Shown here in pieces: positions 10,112 through 21,939 of a stretch of DNA of 64,000 bases. How positions within the stretch are numbered: the first letter of the stretch is position 1; each line of letters begins with the position of its first letter. Made by a program: the position numbers and the translations under genes. The DNA comes from Rhea pennata (Eukaryota; Chordata; Aves; Rheiformes; Rheidae): assembly GCF_028389875.1 (NCBI RefSeq), contig NW_026907675.1, positions 4,712,001 to 4,776,000 on the forward strand, in the 5' to 3' direction. A model generated the notes under the pieces. That model saw only the letters and a program-made list of their open reading frames with translations, had not been told where the DNA came from and made no database searches.

Positions 10112-10937
10112 ACAAGGGTGACTATGAACTACTTGATGCCTTCTGTGCTCTTCAGCCATGTTTCCTAGGGCCACACCTCAGTCTACCATGTCTCTATTCT
10201 TTCCCTCGCATAATAGAGCAGAACTGTGAGGAAAGAACTGAGTCTAAGGAAATGCCAGGCCAAAAATCTGGGCATCTGAGGGAAAGAGTAAGTATGTGCG
10301 TGAGAGCTCACAGCACAAGTCTGGAAAAGCCAAGTGGCGGTGACCCTGCTGAGGTGCCAAAGATCCCAAGCCCTGAGCCGCAGGGCTGGATTCGGCCTCC
10401 TTTACTTGTATGTGGACTCCTGACATATTGCACAGAGTAAAATGAATTTCTGTGGGAGAAGTGGAGAAAGAAAGTAGAAATAAATCAAAAGGGGAGATTC
10501 GGGTCAGGAGTCTCAGCACTAAACATCTCTAACTATAGGTACGTTTACCACTTCTCTGGAAAGGCCATTTCTTCCATGACCATCAGCACCTGAGGGCATG
10601 CTCCTGATGGACTCCCATAAGCACTCAAGATGTTCCGTGCAGCCAGCTGGAGGGGCACAGGTGGGACCCAGCCCTTCCTGTTCCTCCCAAGCATGTTGTT
10701 TGAGGAAGTGCTGGAAGAGCATGCCTGACGGGATCCTCATGGCACTGCCCTGCCTGGGGCTGTGAGAATAGCCCTGCACACAATTCCTGGACTAGGCACT
10801 TGGAGACAAGCAACCAACAGTGCTTATGGCAGTCCATCAGGAGCATGCCCTCAGGATGGGCAAAGAGACGTCAGGCTCAGGAGTCTCAGGAGCTGGCCAC
10901 TCCAAGGACAGAGGAGAGGGGACAGAGGTTCCAGGCT

Positions 10938-11735
10938 ATGGCCTGCAACTACCGCCTCCACACCCCTATGTACTCCTTCCTCCTCAACCTCTCCCTCCTT
11001 GACCTTGTCACTGTCTCCACCACTATCCCCAAATCCATCACCAATTCCCTGTGGGACAGCAAGTCCATTTCTTACTGGGGATCTGCTGCACAAGTCTTTC
11101 TACTTGTCTTCTTGTTAGGAGGAGAGTATTGTCTTCTTACAGTCATGGCCTACGATCGCTATGTTGCCATCTGCAGACCCCTGTGCTTTGGGACCCTCAT
11201 GAGCAGCAGAGCTTGTGTCAAAATGGCAGCAGCTGCCTGGGTCACTGCTCTTCTCTACTCTGTGCTGCAAACTGCCAACACATTTTCAATAACATTGTGC
11301 CAAGGCAACAGATGGACCAGTTCTTCTGCAAGATTCCCCACATCCTCAAGCTCTCCTGCTCACACTCCTACCTCAGGGAAGCTGGGCTTATTGTGGTTAG
11401 TGCCTGTTTGTTTTTTGTGTTTTATATTTTCATCGTGCTGTCCTACGTGCAGATTTTCACTGCTGTGCTGAGGATCCCCTCTGAGCAGGGCCAGCACAAA
11501 GCCTTTTCCATGTGCCTCCCGCACCTGGCTGTGATCTCCCTATTTGTCAGCACTGCATTGTTTTGCTTACATGAAGCCCCCCTCCATCTCCTCCCCAGCT
11601 CCGGCTCTGGTGGTGGCTGTTCTGAACTCAGTGATGCCTCCAGCAGTGAACTCCCTCATCTACAGCATGAGGAACAAGGAACTCAAGGATGCACTGAGGA
11701 AACTGGTTCAATGGCTCCAATGGCAGCACCAATAA
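10938..11735 (+). pseudogene. OR14-like olfactory receptor pseudogene, 5' truncated
   Basis: Recognisable sequence starts in the first intracellular loop (LHTPMYSFLLNLS-type) and continues through TM2, TM3 with a canonical MAYDRYVAICRPL motif, TM4 and TM5. The end has the PPSISSPA..LVVAVLNSVMPPAVNSLIYSMRNKELK signature region of the bird-expanded OR14 group (tail from 11,544). The N-terminus and TM1 are missing: the sequence before 10,938 is the inner end of the inverted-repeat arm. Two frameshifts are present, one near 11,280 (after the ANTFS region) and one near 11,550-11,570, and the NPxxY motif reads NSLIY. It is homologous to the inverted copy at 36,060-37,008. As an intact gene it would have been a ciliary odorant GPCR; this copy is dead. 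Confidence 0.9.
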
Positions 11736-14700
11736 CCATTCCATATGCATCCTCTCATCAGTCCCATGTCATCTGGCATCAAGGACCTGTGTGATTCATT
11801 TTTTTTTCCTTACTTCTCACTGATACTTTCTTGTGAAAAGAAAGAAAAAAGTTTTTATTTGTGCCATTTCTCTCATTTGAATATAACTCACAGACTATGT
11901 TGAAGCAGGGAGCTGGGCTTCCCCCTTCACCATCAGAGATGGGAGAACCTCAGAGCCTGCTAGTCTGAACTCCCTTGGATGCCTGCAGTGCAATGAGGAG
12001 ATTTTCCTTTTGCAAGGTCTCTTTTGGCACTGACCTCAAGGGAGCTCAGGGGCACAGAGTCGGGTGCAGGCGAGTACAGGTGGGGTGAGACCATGGGTCC
12101 CATGTCCACTAGGAGAGCTCAGCTCCCCTGGCCACAGTCAGGGTGTGATCTTACAGCCCACTTCTGCAAGGGTGCAAGCAGCTGTCACCATCAGCTGGTC
12201 CCTTGCCTCTCCAGCACTCCAACACTACAAGTGGAGGGGGACTAGGTTGGATGGGAGTTAGGCAGCAGCTTGTGAGAACAGATCCTGAGCTTGCCAGTAT
12301 CCTCATACCACTGCCACAGCAGGCCTGTCCTTGCTGCAGCTTTGAGTGGGGGCTGCAGCTTTACTGGAGTCATATCCCTTCCCAGCAGCAGGAATTTCCC
12401 TTTTTGGAGCTGTTCTCTTCATTTCCATGCTGGACTTCTCTGCTCCATTCTGTGGATATAACCCAGGAGTTCTCATAACGTGGTGGGTTTGGGTTGTGTC
12501 ACTAAGTTCATGTGTTCTGGAAGTACAGCAGGACGAGGCAAAGGGCACCCTTATGCCAGACCTGACCTCCATAATAATAATAATTTCCATAATAAAAGAG
12601 AATCTCCCCTGTGACGTGCCTGAAGTCTGACCTTTCTTCAGAAGATGGAGTCAAAAATACCCCCATGGGATTGCACAGCTAAGGATTTGGCGTTCTGCTT
12701 GTGAACTCCATGGGATCTGGGAGGAAGCTCACTGTCTGTGGGTGACCTGTTGGGGACTGAGGGCTGCTCTCAGAGTGCATTTCTCAGTGACCAGTGCCAG
12801 TGGAGATGGGGAACGGTCTCTGAATTGCCTGCCCAGGTCTATCGCACAGATGGCAGTGCTGATGAAAGAGAGATACTCACCCTTCTGGAGGGGAATCTGA
12901 GTCCCAGGAGAGCTCAGAGGATCTCCAGGGACAACATGTGCCTGGGGGTGGGCACTGAGCGGAGCCTCACAAAGTGAGGGACAGTCCATGGTGGAGAACC
13001 GGAAGGTTAAGCATTAACTCCCGGTACATATGGCCAAAGGAGGACTCTGCAATCCCCGGAGAGGCAGTAGAGACTCAGGAGACTCCGGGAAGGGTCTCTA
13101 GAGGGTGATTCCTGCACCTTCAGTGAAACAACACAGGCTGGAGCTGGTGCCCACCCGAACACATCTCCTGCCATTGCAAACACCTTGGGGCCATTCTGAG
13201 CACTGTGCAAGAGCACACGCAGCGGCCAATAATATCAGCGGTGGTGATCCCTGTCCAGCTAGGTCTGCTTCCTGCCCGACCAGCATGGCCCATGGCCCCA
13301 CTGTAGGGCTGCTCCACGATGGAAGCAGAGTGGGGAGCCAAGGGTTCTGGTAAGGTAGACATGACAGTGACCCACTGATGGGAGGAGGCCATCCTGAAGT
13401 GCCCAGATAAGAGGAGCAGAGCAAGTAATGAGGGTCAAGCACAATCTGGCGATGGCCAGACAAGACTGGAGGCCTCCAACCAGCCCTATGTTGCCCAGGA
13501 TCTTAGACTGGAGACCTCCAGAGGTCTCTTCCCACCAGAACTACTCTGCAATTCCATGAATTCTTGCTCCTCACCCTCTGCTCCAGCACAGCTGCCGGGG
13601 AAAGGTAAGTCCAACTGGGAGAGCCTCAGGGGAAAGAGCCAAAGATCCCTGGCTCACCCTTAGGTGTTGGAAAACTCCCTCTTGCATCTCGAGAAGTTCC
13701 ATCTGCCTCTTCCACCCTGCCCTGTGCTCCCCTTCTGCTGGCCGAAGCGGAGTCCATCATCGCCTGGGGACTCTCTTCCCCATAGGGAGGAGAGAGAGGG
13801 CCTTCACCAGCCCCACACTGCCTTTTCCACCCTCAGCCTTTGCAGCTGTGCGTGCCTGGGTCTGCCCACTTCCCTTCACCATGATCATGGCTGCACTGAA
13901 GCCCATGAAAATTCTGATGCTCCTAACCTCAAGCAAAGATCCACCCCACACCTGGAGCCTGGCCAGCCACAAAGTCGTCAGCCATCCAATGTCCCAGCTG
14001 TGCTACCAAGGGCAGGAGTCTTCACCTCAACTGCCTTGTTCATCCTCTGCTCTGGGCACCACTGCTGCTGTGCTAGATTGCCGAAGGCAGCTCCAACTCC
14101 CTTGAGGGCTGTGCTGGAGACATTCGGGAGCAGGCTTAGGTGTGGCTGGCACTGTGAGGGTGGGTTGGGAGAAGGCAGGTCCCCTCTATCATGATGGGAC
14201 TGTGGGGCTGAGGTGAGGCTGGGCAGAACGTTTCCCTGGGGAGCTCCTCAAGGAACCGCTGTGGGAGATCCTCCACTTCCATCCTGGCAGCAGCACCAGA
14301 GCTATGGCTGCTTGGGTGGAAGTGCACAGAGAGTAGAAGGGGCATGGGCTGCCTGGGGGAACATCGCAACCTTGTCCATGCAAGCAGGGAAGGGGGTGAG
14401 GAATGCCAGAGTTCAGCTGGAGCTGGCACCAGGGACCTCGGACATGGAAAGGGCTGGAGTATTATTAAATGACTCTTAAACGATCCCTCAGACTCTAGGG
14501 GTGGAGGCAGCCTGAGCACTCAGCCCTTGCACATTCTGGGCTGTGCCCCATGTGGTGGTGAGCAAACAGCTGTACTCCAGGATTTGCTGGGATCTGGTGC
14601 AAAAGAGAGGCCATGCAAGACTGGGATTTTCCCCTCTGCCGGGATACACAGACCTGTGTGGGGCTGGTCTGGGATGATGGCCCCTCGTGCAGCTTCCCCA

Positions 14701-15090
14701 GTGTGTCCATGCAACACAGCGAACACCCTAGGCTCTTCTCTCCTGCACCCTCCACGTTCTGGTGCCTTTCCCTTGAGACCTTCATTTGCCCCACAAGCAC
14801 ACAGCTCTGTGCTCCCACACTGCGCATTCACACACAGTAACTGAATGGCAGCATTTTCCCTCTCCCAGGGCCATGTGTTCTTGTGCCAGGCTCAGGTACT
14901 TGGTGTGTGTCTCCCAGGGAAAGGTACCAGGCGGGGGAGGCTGCTACAGATGGTGAGGATCCAAAACAACAGATTCTGGAGCTGGAGGGATTATCTGCAC
15001 CCGAGGAGTGCCTCAGCGAGGCCAAGAGTTATAAATACCATCCAAGGCCACCTCCTCCGCCAGCTTAGAGGTGCTGCTGGGTCAAAATGG
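11736..15090. repeat. OR14 downstream block, copy inverted relative to 31,935-36,050
   Basis: No gene is supported here. From about 11,900 to 12,780 the sequence matches 34,560-36,050 in reverse complement. From about 13,440 to 15,090 it matches 31,935-33,560 in reverse complement, and it also matches 63,020-64,000 (block U). Together with the OR pseudogene this is a ~4.2-kb inverted copy of the right-hand OR14 block. A short ATA microsatellite lies at about 12,570-12,590. The several overlapping short frames on both strands have no recognisable protein family. Confidence 0.8.
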
Positions 15091-16229
15091 AGCCACTCTG
15101 GGTTTCTAGGCAAGATTTATCTTCTGCAAAGACTGTGATGTTTCCAACAGGAAAAGCATTACTGCCCCGAACTGTAGTCCCCGCAAATGTTTCCCAGGAG
15201 GACTCAGAAGAGAATTTCACCTTCCAAGCATGTTGAAAATATGAAAATGCCCTCCAGCATCGAAGAGCTACTGGTACTTCCTATGTCAAGACTTCCCCTT
15301 TCCAACCATTGGTGCTACTCAGAGCTACATACACAGGGGCTGACGTGTCCAAGCAGCAGAGACTTTGGTTTCTTCAGATTTCCTTCTGTACCAGAGGCTA
15401 GATGAGGCAATCATCTCCTTCAATTTCAAGTCATTTTTTTCTTTTCTTTTCCAAATACAGCTTCCAGGTTGGGAAGCCCCAAACGACAAGCCTGACTTGA
15501 AAGGTGGGAGAAGTCGGAAAACTGAGCCTGTAACAGCCTAATCATCTCCTCCTATGGTCACCAGCACCTGTGACATCAGAGACCCCAATGAGCCTCCCAG
15601 CTTGGAATCAGGCACAGAGCAAGAAGGGGAGGCAACTGCCTGGCCAGTGGCAGAGCAGCAGCTCACCTGACCGAATACAGCCAATTTGCAAGGGGCCACC
15701 ACTACTCATGATTGTAAAGCATCAGAGCTGCAGGATGTGCAGGGGTTCTGCAGGCAGCAGCCCCATGGAGGGTTGTTAGAGTGGTTTTTAAGACTGTGGA
15801 ATGATGGGGCAGAGGCTGCTTATTCTGCTAGAGAGGAGCTCAGTAGGATGGGGTCTCCGGACCAGGATCCCACCCTCTGCAACACCCTCCACATCCTGCA
15901 ACTGCAAAACTGAGGTAGTCTCCTCCTTTCAGGGTCCAAAAAGTCCCAGAGAAGCCAGCCAAATCCCTGCTTGCAGGAACTCGGGGATAAGCCCATCCAG
16001 TGGACTCCAGGCACCCTGTTGGATCCAAGGCAGCAGAAGCCCAGCACAAGCCCCCTGCCCAGTGTACCCTGGGGGGCGGCTCAGGCCTCTCTGGAGAGCC
16101 CCAGCCCTGCAGGGAACAGCCCTTCTGGCCTGTTGTCTTCAGAGCCAGAAGCGTCCTCCCAAGCCATTCCACAGCCCTGTTGCTGCTGCTCAGCTGCTCA
16201 GGCTGAAGCGACCTCACAGCCGCTCTGCT
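15091..16229. other. No gene seen
   Basis: Mixed-composition sequence with only short overlapping frames on both strands and no recognised domain, RNA gene or CR1 fragment. Confidence 0.55.
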
Positions 16230-16970
16230 GATGCTGTTCCTGCTGCTGGCCTATCCAGTACTCAGGCAGCAGTGACCTCACGGTCTGCACTGAGGGCATG
16301 AACCTGCTTCTGGCATGTCAGCAGCAGAGGCAGAGGGGACTTTACACGAACCAAAAGCAATGGAGAGCCTGCTGATGACATATAATCTATAGAGATGGAA
16401 GTGACCTCACAATCAGGATCAGAGCCATGTCCCTGCCTTTGACCTGTCAAGTACTCAGGCAGCAATGACCTCACAATGACCGTACAAGCCATGTGCCTGT
16501 TTCTGGCCTATCACCACCAGAGACTGAGGTGACATCACTAGAAGATACAAGAGCTTCCTGCTGGCCTATCAGGTACTGAGGCAGCAGTAACCTCACAATC
16601 AGAATGGAAGCCATGTGCCCGCTGCTGGCCTATCAGCACTCAGGCAGAAGTGACCTCACAAGCACAAACTTCTGTCTTCTCTCTGCTTCTGGCGTATCAA
16701 GTGCTGATGGAAAAATGATCTCAAAAACAGTATCAAAGCCACAAGCCTGTTCCTGGCCTCTGAGTAGCAGATACAGAGGAAACAGAAAGAATTTTCATGA
16801 ACCAAGAGTCTGCTGTAGCCCACCAGCTTCAGAGAGAAGTGACTTCACAATATGGATCTAAGCCATGTGCCTGCTGCTGGCCTATCAGGTGCTTGGGTGG
16901 TGGTGACCTCACAAGTACAAACCCCAGCCATGTCCCTGGTGCTGGCCGGTCATGTTCTCACACACAGGTC
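16230..16970 (+). repeat. Degenerate minisatellite, ~70-base unit (first array)
   Basis: Roughly ten diverged units containing CTGCTGGCCTATCAG, then GTACTCAGGCAG, then GTGACCTCACA, then AAGCCATGTGCCT. Units vary from about 60 to 90 bases. The same unit, in the same orientation, forms a second array at 21,940-22,640. Confidence 0.8.
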
Positions 16971-17937
16971 ACCATGTCATTCACTCCCACAAACCCCGGG
17001 AATGGTGTTCTCCAGGATTTGCTTGTCCTGCAGTGGCTTTCCAGGATCTGGGAAAGGGCGTAGGAAGTAGCAGGGACCTGGCAAAATGCACATGTCAGCA
17101 CCATCACCTCATGAGCTATGGGACCTGTTCCTCTTCCCCTCAGTCCTTGGAGCAGCCAGCTCCTCTCCAGCAGGGTGACAAGAACCTGAGCTCTCCTTGC
17201 CCACCAGGAAGGCATGCTCCCATAAGCACTGTTGGTTGCTTGTCTCCAAGTGCCTAGTCCAGGAATTGTGTGCAGGGCTATTCTCACAGCCCCAGGCAGG
17301 GCAGTGCCATGAGGATCCCGTTAGGCATGCTCTTCCAGCACTTCCTCAAACAACATGCTTGGGAGGAACAGGAAGGGCTGGGTCCCACCTGTGCCCCTCC
17401 AGCTGGCTGCACGGAACATCTTGAGTGCTTATGGGAGTCCATCAGGAGCATGCCCTCAGGTGCTGATGGTCATGGAAGAAATGGCCTTTCCAGAGAAGTG
17501 GTAAATGTACCTATAGTTAGAGATGTTTAGTGCTGAGACTCCTGACCCGAATCTCCCCTTTTGATTTATTTCTACTTTCTTTCTCCACTTCTCCCACAGA
17601 AATTCATTTTACTCTGTGCAATATGTCAGGAGTCCACATACAAGTAAAGGAGGCCGAATCCAGCCCTGCGGCTCAGGGCTTGGGATCTTTGGCACCTCAG
17701 CAGGGTCACCGCCACTTGGCTTTTCCAGACTTGTGCTGTGAGCTCTCACGCACATACTTACTCTTTCCCTCAGATGCCCAGATTTTTGGCCTGGCATTTC
17801 CTTAGACTCAGTTCTTTCCTCACAGTTCTGCTCTATTATGCGAGGGAAAGAATAGAGACATGGTAGACTGAGGTGTGGCCCTAGGAAACATGGCTGAAGA
17901 GCACAGAAGGCATCAAGTAGTTCATAGTCACCCTTGT

Positions 17938-17961
17938 CGATGTTGTACACATACAACATCG
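17938..17961. repeat. Perfect hairpin next to OR pseudogene start (right arm)
   Basis: 10-base arms with a CACA loop, ending one base before the ATG at 17,963. It mirrors 10,088-10,111. Confidence 0.85.
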
Positions 17962-17962
17962 T

Positions 17963-18906
17963 ATGGAGAAAGAGAAAGGGAATAACTGCACATCATCAAG
18001 TGAGTTCCTCCTGCTGGGAATGGGGAACATCCCCTCACTCCATATACCACTCTTCCTACTCTTGCTCCTGATCTACTTGGTGACCGTGGTTGGGAACAGC
18101 CTCATTGTTGTGCTGGTGGTGGCAGACCGGCATCTGCACAGCTCCATGTACTTATTCTTGGGCAATCTGTCCTTTGTAGAGACCTGCTGCAGCTCCACCA
18201 TCCTGCCCCAGCTGTTGGCCAGCTTCCTGACTGGGGACAGGACTATCTCTGCTCAGGGTTGTATGACTCAGCTCTATTTCTTCATTGGTTTTGCAGTTAC
18301 AGAATGTTTCCTGCTGGCATCCATGTCCTATGATCGGTACTTGGCCATACGCCAGCCCCTGCTCTATGCAAGCCTCATGACCTGGAAGGTTTGTCTCCTG
18401 ATGGCAGCTGGGTCTTGGCTGGGGGTTTGGTCTTTTCTATAGTAGCCACTGTCTTCTTATCAAGGTTAAAGTTCTGTGGCCCTGCTGCAACTGACAACTT
18501 CTTCTCTGATTTTACTCCTTTGCTGGAGCTCGCCTGCACTGACACCAGTGTAGTTAAAATAGTAACTTTCATCCTGACTCTCCTGGATTCAGTCTTCCCC
18601 TTCCTGATCACGCTGGCCTCCTACGTGTCCATCATAATTGCCATCCTGAGGATCCCCTCCAGCATGGGCATGCAGAAGGCCTTCTCCACCTGCTCCTCGC
18701 GCTTCACTGTCGTCACTGTTTTCTATGGCACCCTCATCATTGTCCACATGCTGCCCAGAACCTGCAGACTCAGACAGCTCAACAAGGTGTTCTCCTTCTA
18801 CACCATCCTCACCACCCTGGTCAATCTCCTCACCTACAGTCTGCAGAGCAAGGAGCTCAGGAAGGCCCTGAGGAAAGCACTCAGGAAAGATTTGGGTGGT
18901 ACCTAG
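17963..18906 (+). pseudogene. Olfactory receptor pseudogene, OR11A-like, right-arm copy
   Basis: The ATG at 17,963 starts a receptor with an NCT glycosylation site, TM1 (GNS), TM2, TM3 with SYDRYLAI, and TM4. It then stops at 18,440-18,442. The rest (TM5-TM7, from about 18,425) lies one frame away and runs to TAG 18,904-18,906. The HTPMYFFLGN loop is shortened to HSSMYLFLGN-like sequence. The NPxxY motif of TM7 reads NLLTY, and the FFYT of TM7 has lost a residue. It lacks both insertions of the left-arm copy and so preserves the form before those events. It is non-functional as an odorant receptor. Confidence 0.9.
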
Positions 18907-19375
18907 AGGTCATGCCATTTGACATGGGCACAAACAACTTCTAACTTCTACAAAGCCAAGTACTCTGTACTGCAAGATCTCTTTAGAAGTGTGCGGCCTT
19001 GAGATTGCCTGTGGAGTGCTAATGGGAGGAAAGGGAAAGCTCTGTGGAAAGAAATGCTTTTATTTTAGAAAAAGTTAAAAAGGTCATGCATTAACTTTTT
19101 CTTTGATTATAAGGAGTGTGGTGTTCCTACATGTATCAACTGTTTTCTTTCTCGGAGAATCTGGAAGGAATAAATTTGGGATGGCAGATGAATTCCTTCC
19201 ACGGGCACACCTGGGGGGATCCATCTTGCTTTTGGTCCCTGAGATGGGAGACATCTCCCTCAGCATTGCACATTTCTAGGGTAGAAGCTGGCATGTCAGC
19301 CGGCAGTGAATATTACATCTCTCTGGACTTCTAAGGAAAAATGTGCCGTTTCTGTTTGGGGGCTCAGGTGGGTTA

Positions 19376-20009
19376 AACCCACCTCAACTATATTCCCTCC
19401 TTTGGCTTGGCACAACCTCAAGGACCAGCTAGGGTTACAACAAGTGGTTGGATGGGGTGAGCACTCATGCCTTCTCCAGCAGCAAGAGGAAATGGAAAAG
19501 CCTGAGTGAGGCAGGCAGTTCCTGTTGCTGAGGGTTAGCAAAAGAGATTCAAGCAACACCTGGGCCTCCCTCTTCCACACTGTCCCTGTCCACTGAGGTA
19601 ACAGCAAAACCCACTCCATCTGTTCTTCTCTGACTCCAGCTGCAGCTCTGCTCCTCACCCATCACCTTCTTGTAGGGAGATGGCACTATCATCCTTCCTC
19701 CCAACTCCTTTACTCTTGGAGCATCAGGCTTCTCTCCCCAGCCCTCATTCCTATTGCAAAGCTTTTACCAGTCCTCCAGAGCCTAGGACAGGGGTGGGCC
19801 TGGGGACCACATTCCACATGCATCTCAACTCCTTTATCTCCCTGTGCTATGGGACCTTGGGAGTCTCATCCTACTTGATGGTATTTGCCACCAAGAAACA
19901 CTCCTGAATCCTCTTCAGCTTTCTCACCAAGAGTCACAAGTCCTCTTCTGAAAAGCTGATCTCTCATCAGTCAGGCGTGTGCTCACCTTTTGCACAGGGC
20001 TACTGGGGT
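19376..20009. other. No gene seen
   Basis: Sequence between the inverted-repeat arm and a CR1 fragment, with no recognised coding, RNA or repeat signature. Confidence 0.5.
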
Positions 20010-20135
20010 TATCCCACCCCAGGTTCAAGACTCTCTCCTTTCCTTGCCTGAATTTCAGGAGGCTCCTGCCAGCCCAAATCTGCAGTGCGTTGAGGTTCCT
20101 CTGAATAGCAACCAGCCCTCTAGAGTACTGAGCAG
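20010..20135 (-). mobile_element. Short CR1 LINE remnant (minus)
   Basis: In reverse complement it resembles the CR1 reverse-transcriptase segment around the N-L-M-K-F-N-x-x-K region: a CCACCCCAGGTTCAAGACTC-type start, then GTTGAGGTTCCTCTGAATAGCAACCAGCCCT. It is strongly diverged. Confidence 0.5.
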
Positions 20136-20896
20136 CAGATGAGAGAGACCAGAGCTCTCAGGTCACTGATGGATGGGCACTGAGTAAACCTTCCCACTAT
20201 GGACCTGCAGAGGATCAAGCCCCGATCCATTAACTGATCACAAGGGCACAAAATTATCCGGGGTCTCCTGGGAAAGGGGAGACTCTTCCGGGGATATTGG
20301 AGAGAGGCTGTCACACTGCGTAGAATTTGGTCTGGCATGTTTTACGAGGATTAGGGGAATGTAGAAAGCTTATTCTGAGATGTCCACGCAGAAGGCCAAA
20401 AGTGGGGAAAAGAGGAGATCCAGGGGAATCAAGAAGAGGAAGAATGGTGAAATGGAAGGGAGGGGCAAAGAAAGGGAGCAGTTCCATGTCAACAAGCTGC
20501 TGGTCAGTACGCTTGTCTGGCTGACATAAGGGTATGCATAATGTGAGAGCATCTGCTTCATGAAGATTATCTGGTCTCAGACCATTCCAGTGCAAAAGGG
20601 ATAATAAGTAAAGAGAAAGCACTTAAAAAACCCACATAGACATAAACATGATAGACAAGGAGTAACAGAGATGATGCCGAGACCAACATTCCCCAGTCAT
20701 TAATTGATGTGTCATGAAGAAAGTACAAGCGTAGCTTTGGAGAGGGCCAACCTAGAGTTTGTAATAGATAAGAAGTGGGAAACAAGACATTAAGACTTTG
20801 GATATTCAAGAGGTGCTTGGGGGGCTGTGCAAAACTGACTAAGGAATGTCTAGGGAAGAGGATCAGGGTGGAACAAGGATCTGAGGTAACATCTTT
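20136..20896. other. Unassigned sequence, open frame on minus strand
   Basis: A 103-codon minus-strand frame (20,311-20,622) has no recognised domain. The AG-rich plus strand (20,390-20,490) could be old LTR or simple sequence. Nothing firm. Confidence 0.3.
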
Positions 20897-21701
20897 TCAA
20901 AACTGACTTGCTGACCACTGGCAGAAAAAGGAGCCAGACTGATTCACTGGGCTTATTTCTGTGTCTCCCTCAGAAGAAGACAGATCATCTTCCAGATTCT
21001 TCCAGATCTTCCGCTGTCTCTCTAATGATGACAAAGTGAGCCTAGACCACAATCTGAGATACTCAGTTTGGCATGACGTGACACTCACATCCTGCTCTGG
21101 AGGATCACTGTACTGTGATGGTAGCACACTGGAGAGCATCCAAAACGCCTTCCAGATACCTGGATGCACCCAAAGAGTCCCTAGGCATCCTTCAGATGGT
21201 GTTCAATAAAATCCTCCAGCATGCCTTTAATCTCAGTGCACAATTGCTGCTCAATATGTTTGTTGTCGTTTAAACTTTTAAATAGTGCTATTGTCTGCCT
21301 GGCTTGCACTTCCATCACTTTAATTTGTTTTAGATCTTGGCTCTTGAACGTCTGACACATCCTTTTGCAGGGGGGAGCGGAGGCACACAGAGGTTGAAAA
21401 GGTCTTAGTAAGTTAGATCTATGGATGCTATGGCCCCTATCAGTTATGATCAGAGCAAGGAAATGCACTATGGAGTTGATGTCCTCAGGACATTTATCGT
21501 GGTCAGGTGGGATTACACACATAACCCACATAGCATTTTAATCTGACCTAACTCCTCATACTTCCCTAAGAAAGAAAGAGGAAGAATCAGCATTTCTAGG
21601 ACATGAATCACCCTGTTTTCAGAGAAATAATTACAAATTACTGAGGAGAAACATTCGTTCAGAGCAGATCCAACATATCCGTGTGTAAGACTCACATACA
21701 C
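20897..21701 (-). other. Unidentified minus-strand open frames, possible exon remnants
   Basis: Three minus-strand frames lie head to tail: 21,701-21,513 (62 codons), 21,531-21,181 (116 codons) and 21,169-20,897 (90 codons). The middle one ends in a hydrophilic, helix-like segment rich in E, K, Q and L. The last has a basic/acidic stretch with many S, D and E. I do not recognise a family. Unlike the neighbouring frames, their composition is not dominated by repeats or GC bias, so they could be decayed exons of a non-OR gene or a retrocopy. The absence of splice signals I can trust and the frame changes keep confidence low. Confidence 0.25.
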
Positions 21702-21939
21702 CCAATGGGAGAGCCTCCCAGGATGGCCTTGCAGACTGAGGATGGGAGTTACTGCCTATGGGTGTATGAGAGTCATTTTGGAATGCTGGGATGGTGCAAG
21801 ACTTACTATGGAGTGTTTAGGGAAGGATCAAAGGTAGGAAAAGGGCAGTAACCAAGACAAGCCACCAGTAATCTCCATGACGCTGCTCTACCAGGTATGG
21901 ATTGAAAAGGGGCCTCACATTAAGCCCTGAAACTGTGTC
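21702..21939. other. No gene seen
   Basis: Short sequence before the second ~70-base minisatellite, with no recognised feature. Confidence 0.5.

Larger units (their letters stand above)
8597..10930. repeat. Left arm of large inverted repeat
   Basis: The reverse complement matches 17,120-19,375. In the inner part coordinates pair as x and 28,049-x without indels (for example 10,086 with 17,963, and 10,519 with 17,530), and derived peptides there are identical over hundreds of bases. The outer part is shifted by 65 bases, from an 18-base and a ~47-base insertion in this arm. Similarity reaches ~8,597, the very edge of the minisatellite. At the inner side it becomes weak around 10,850-10,930. 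Bases 8,597-9,077 hold no gene beyond the 3' flank of the OR pseudogene. Confidence 0.93.
17120..19375. repeat. Right arm of large inverted repeat
   Basis: Reverse complement of 8,597-10,930, nearly identical from about 17,220 to 18,900. The inner end (17,120-17,220) is more diverged and carries a ~12-base deletion relative to the left arm. The outer end fades around 19,375, at sequence matching the left arm's last bases before the minisatellite. Confidence 0.93.

Noticed and set aside
13098-13463. Minus-strand 121-codon frame with weak similarity to cysteine- and leucine-rich proteins
   Set aside because: It lies in block U and its flank, overlaps frames on both strands, and the other copies of the block do not keep it open.
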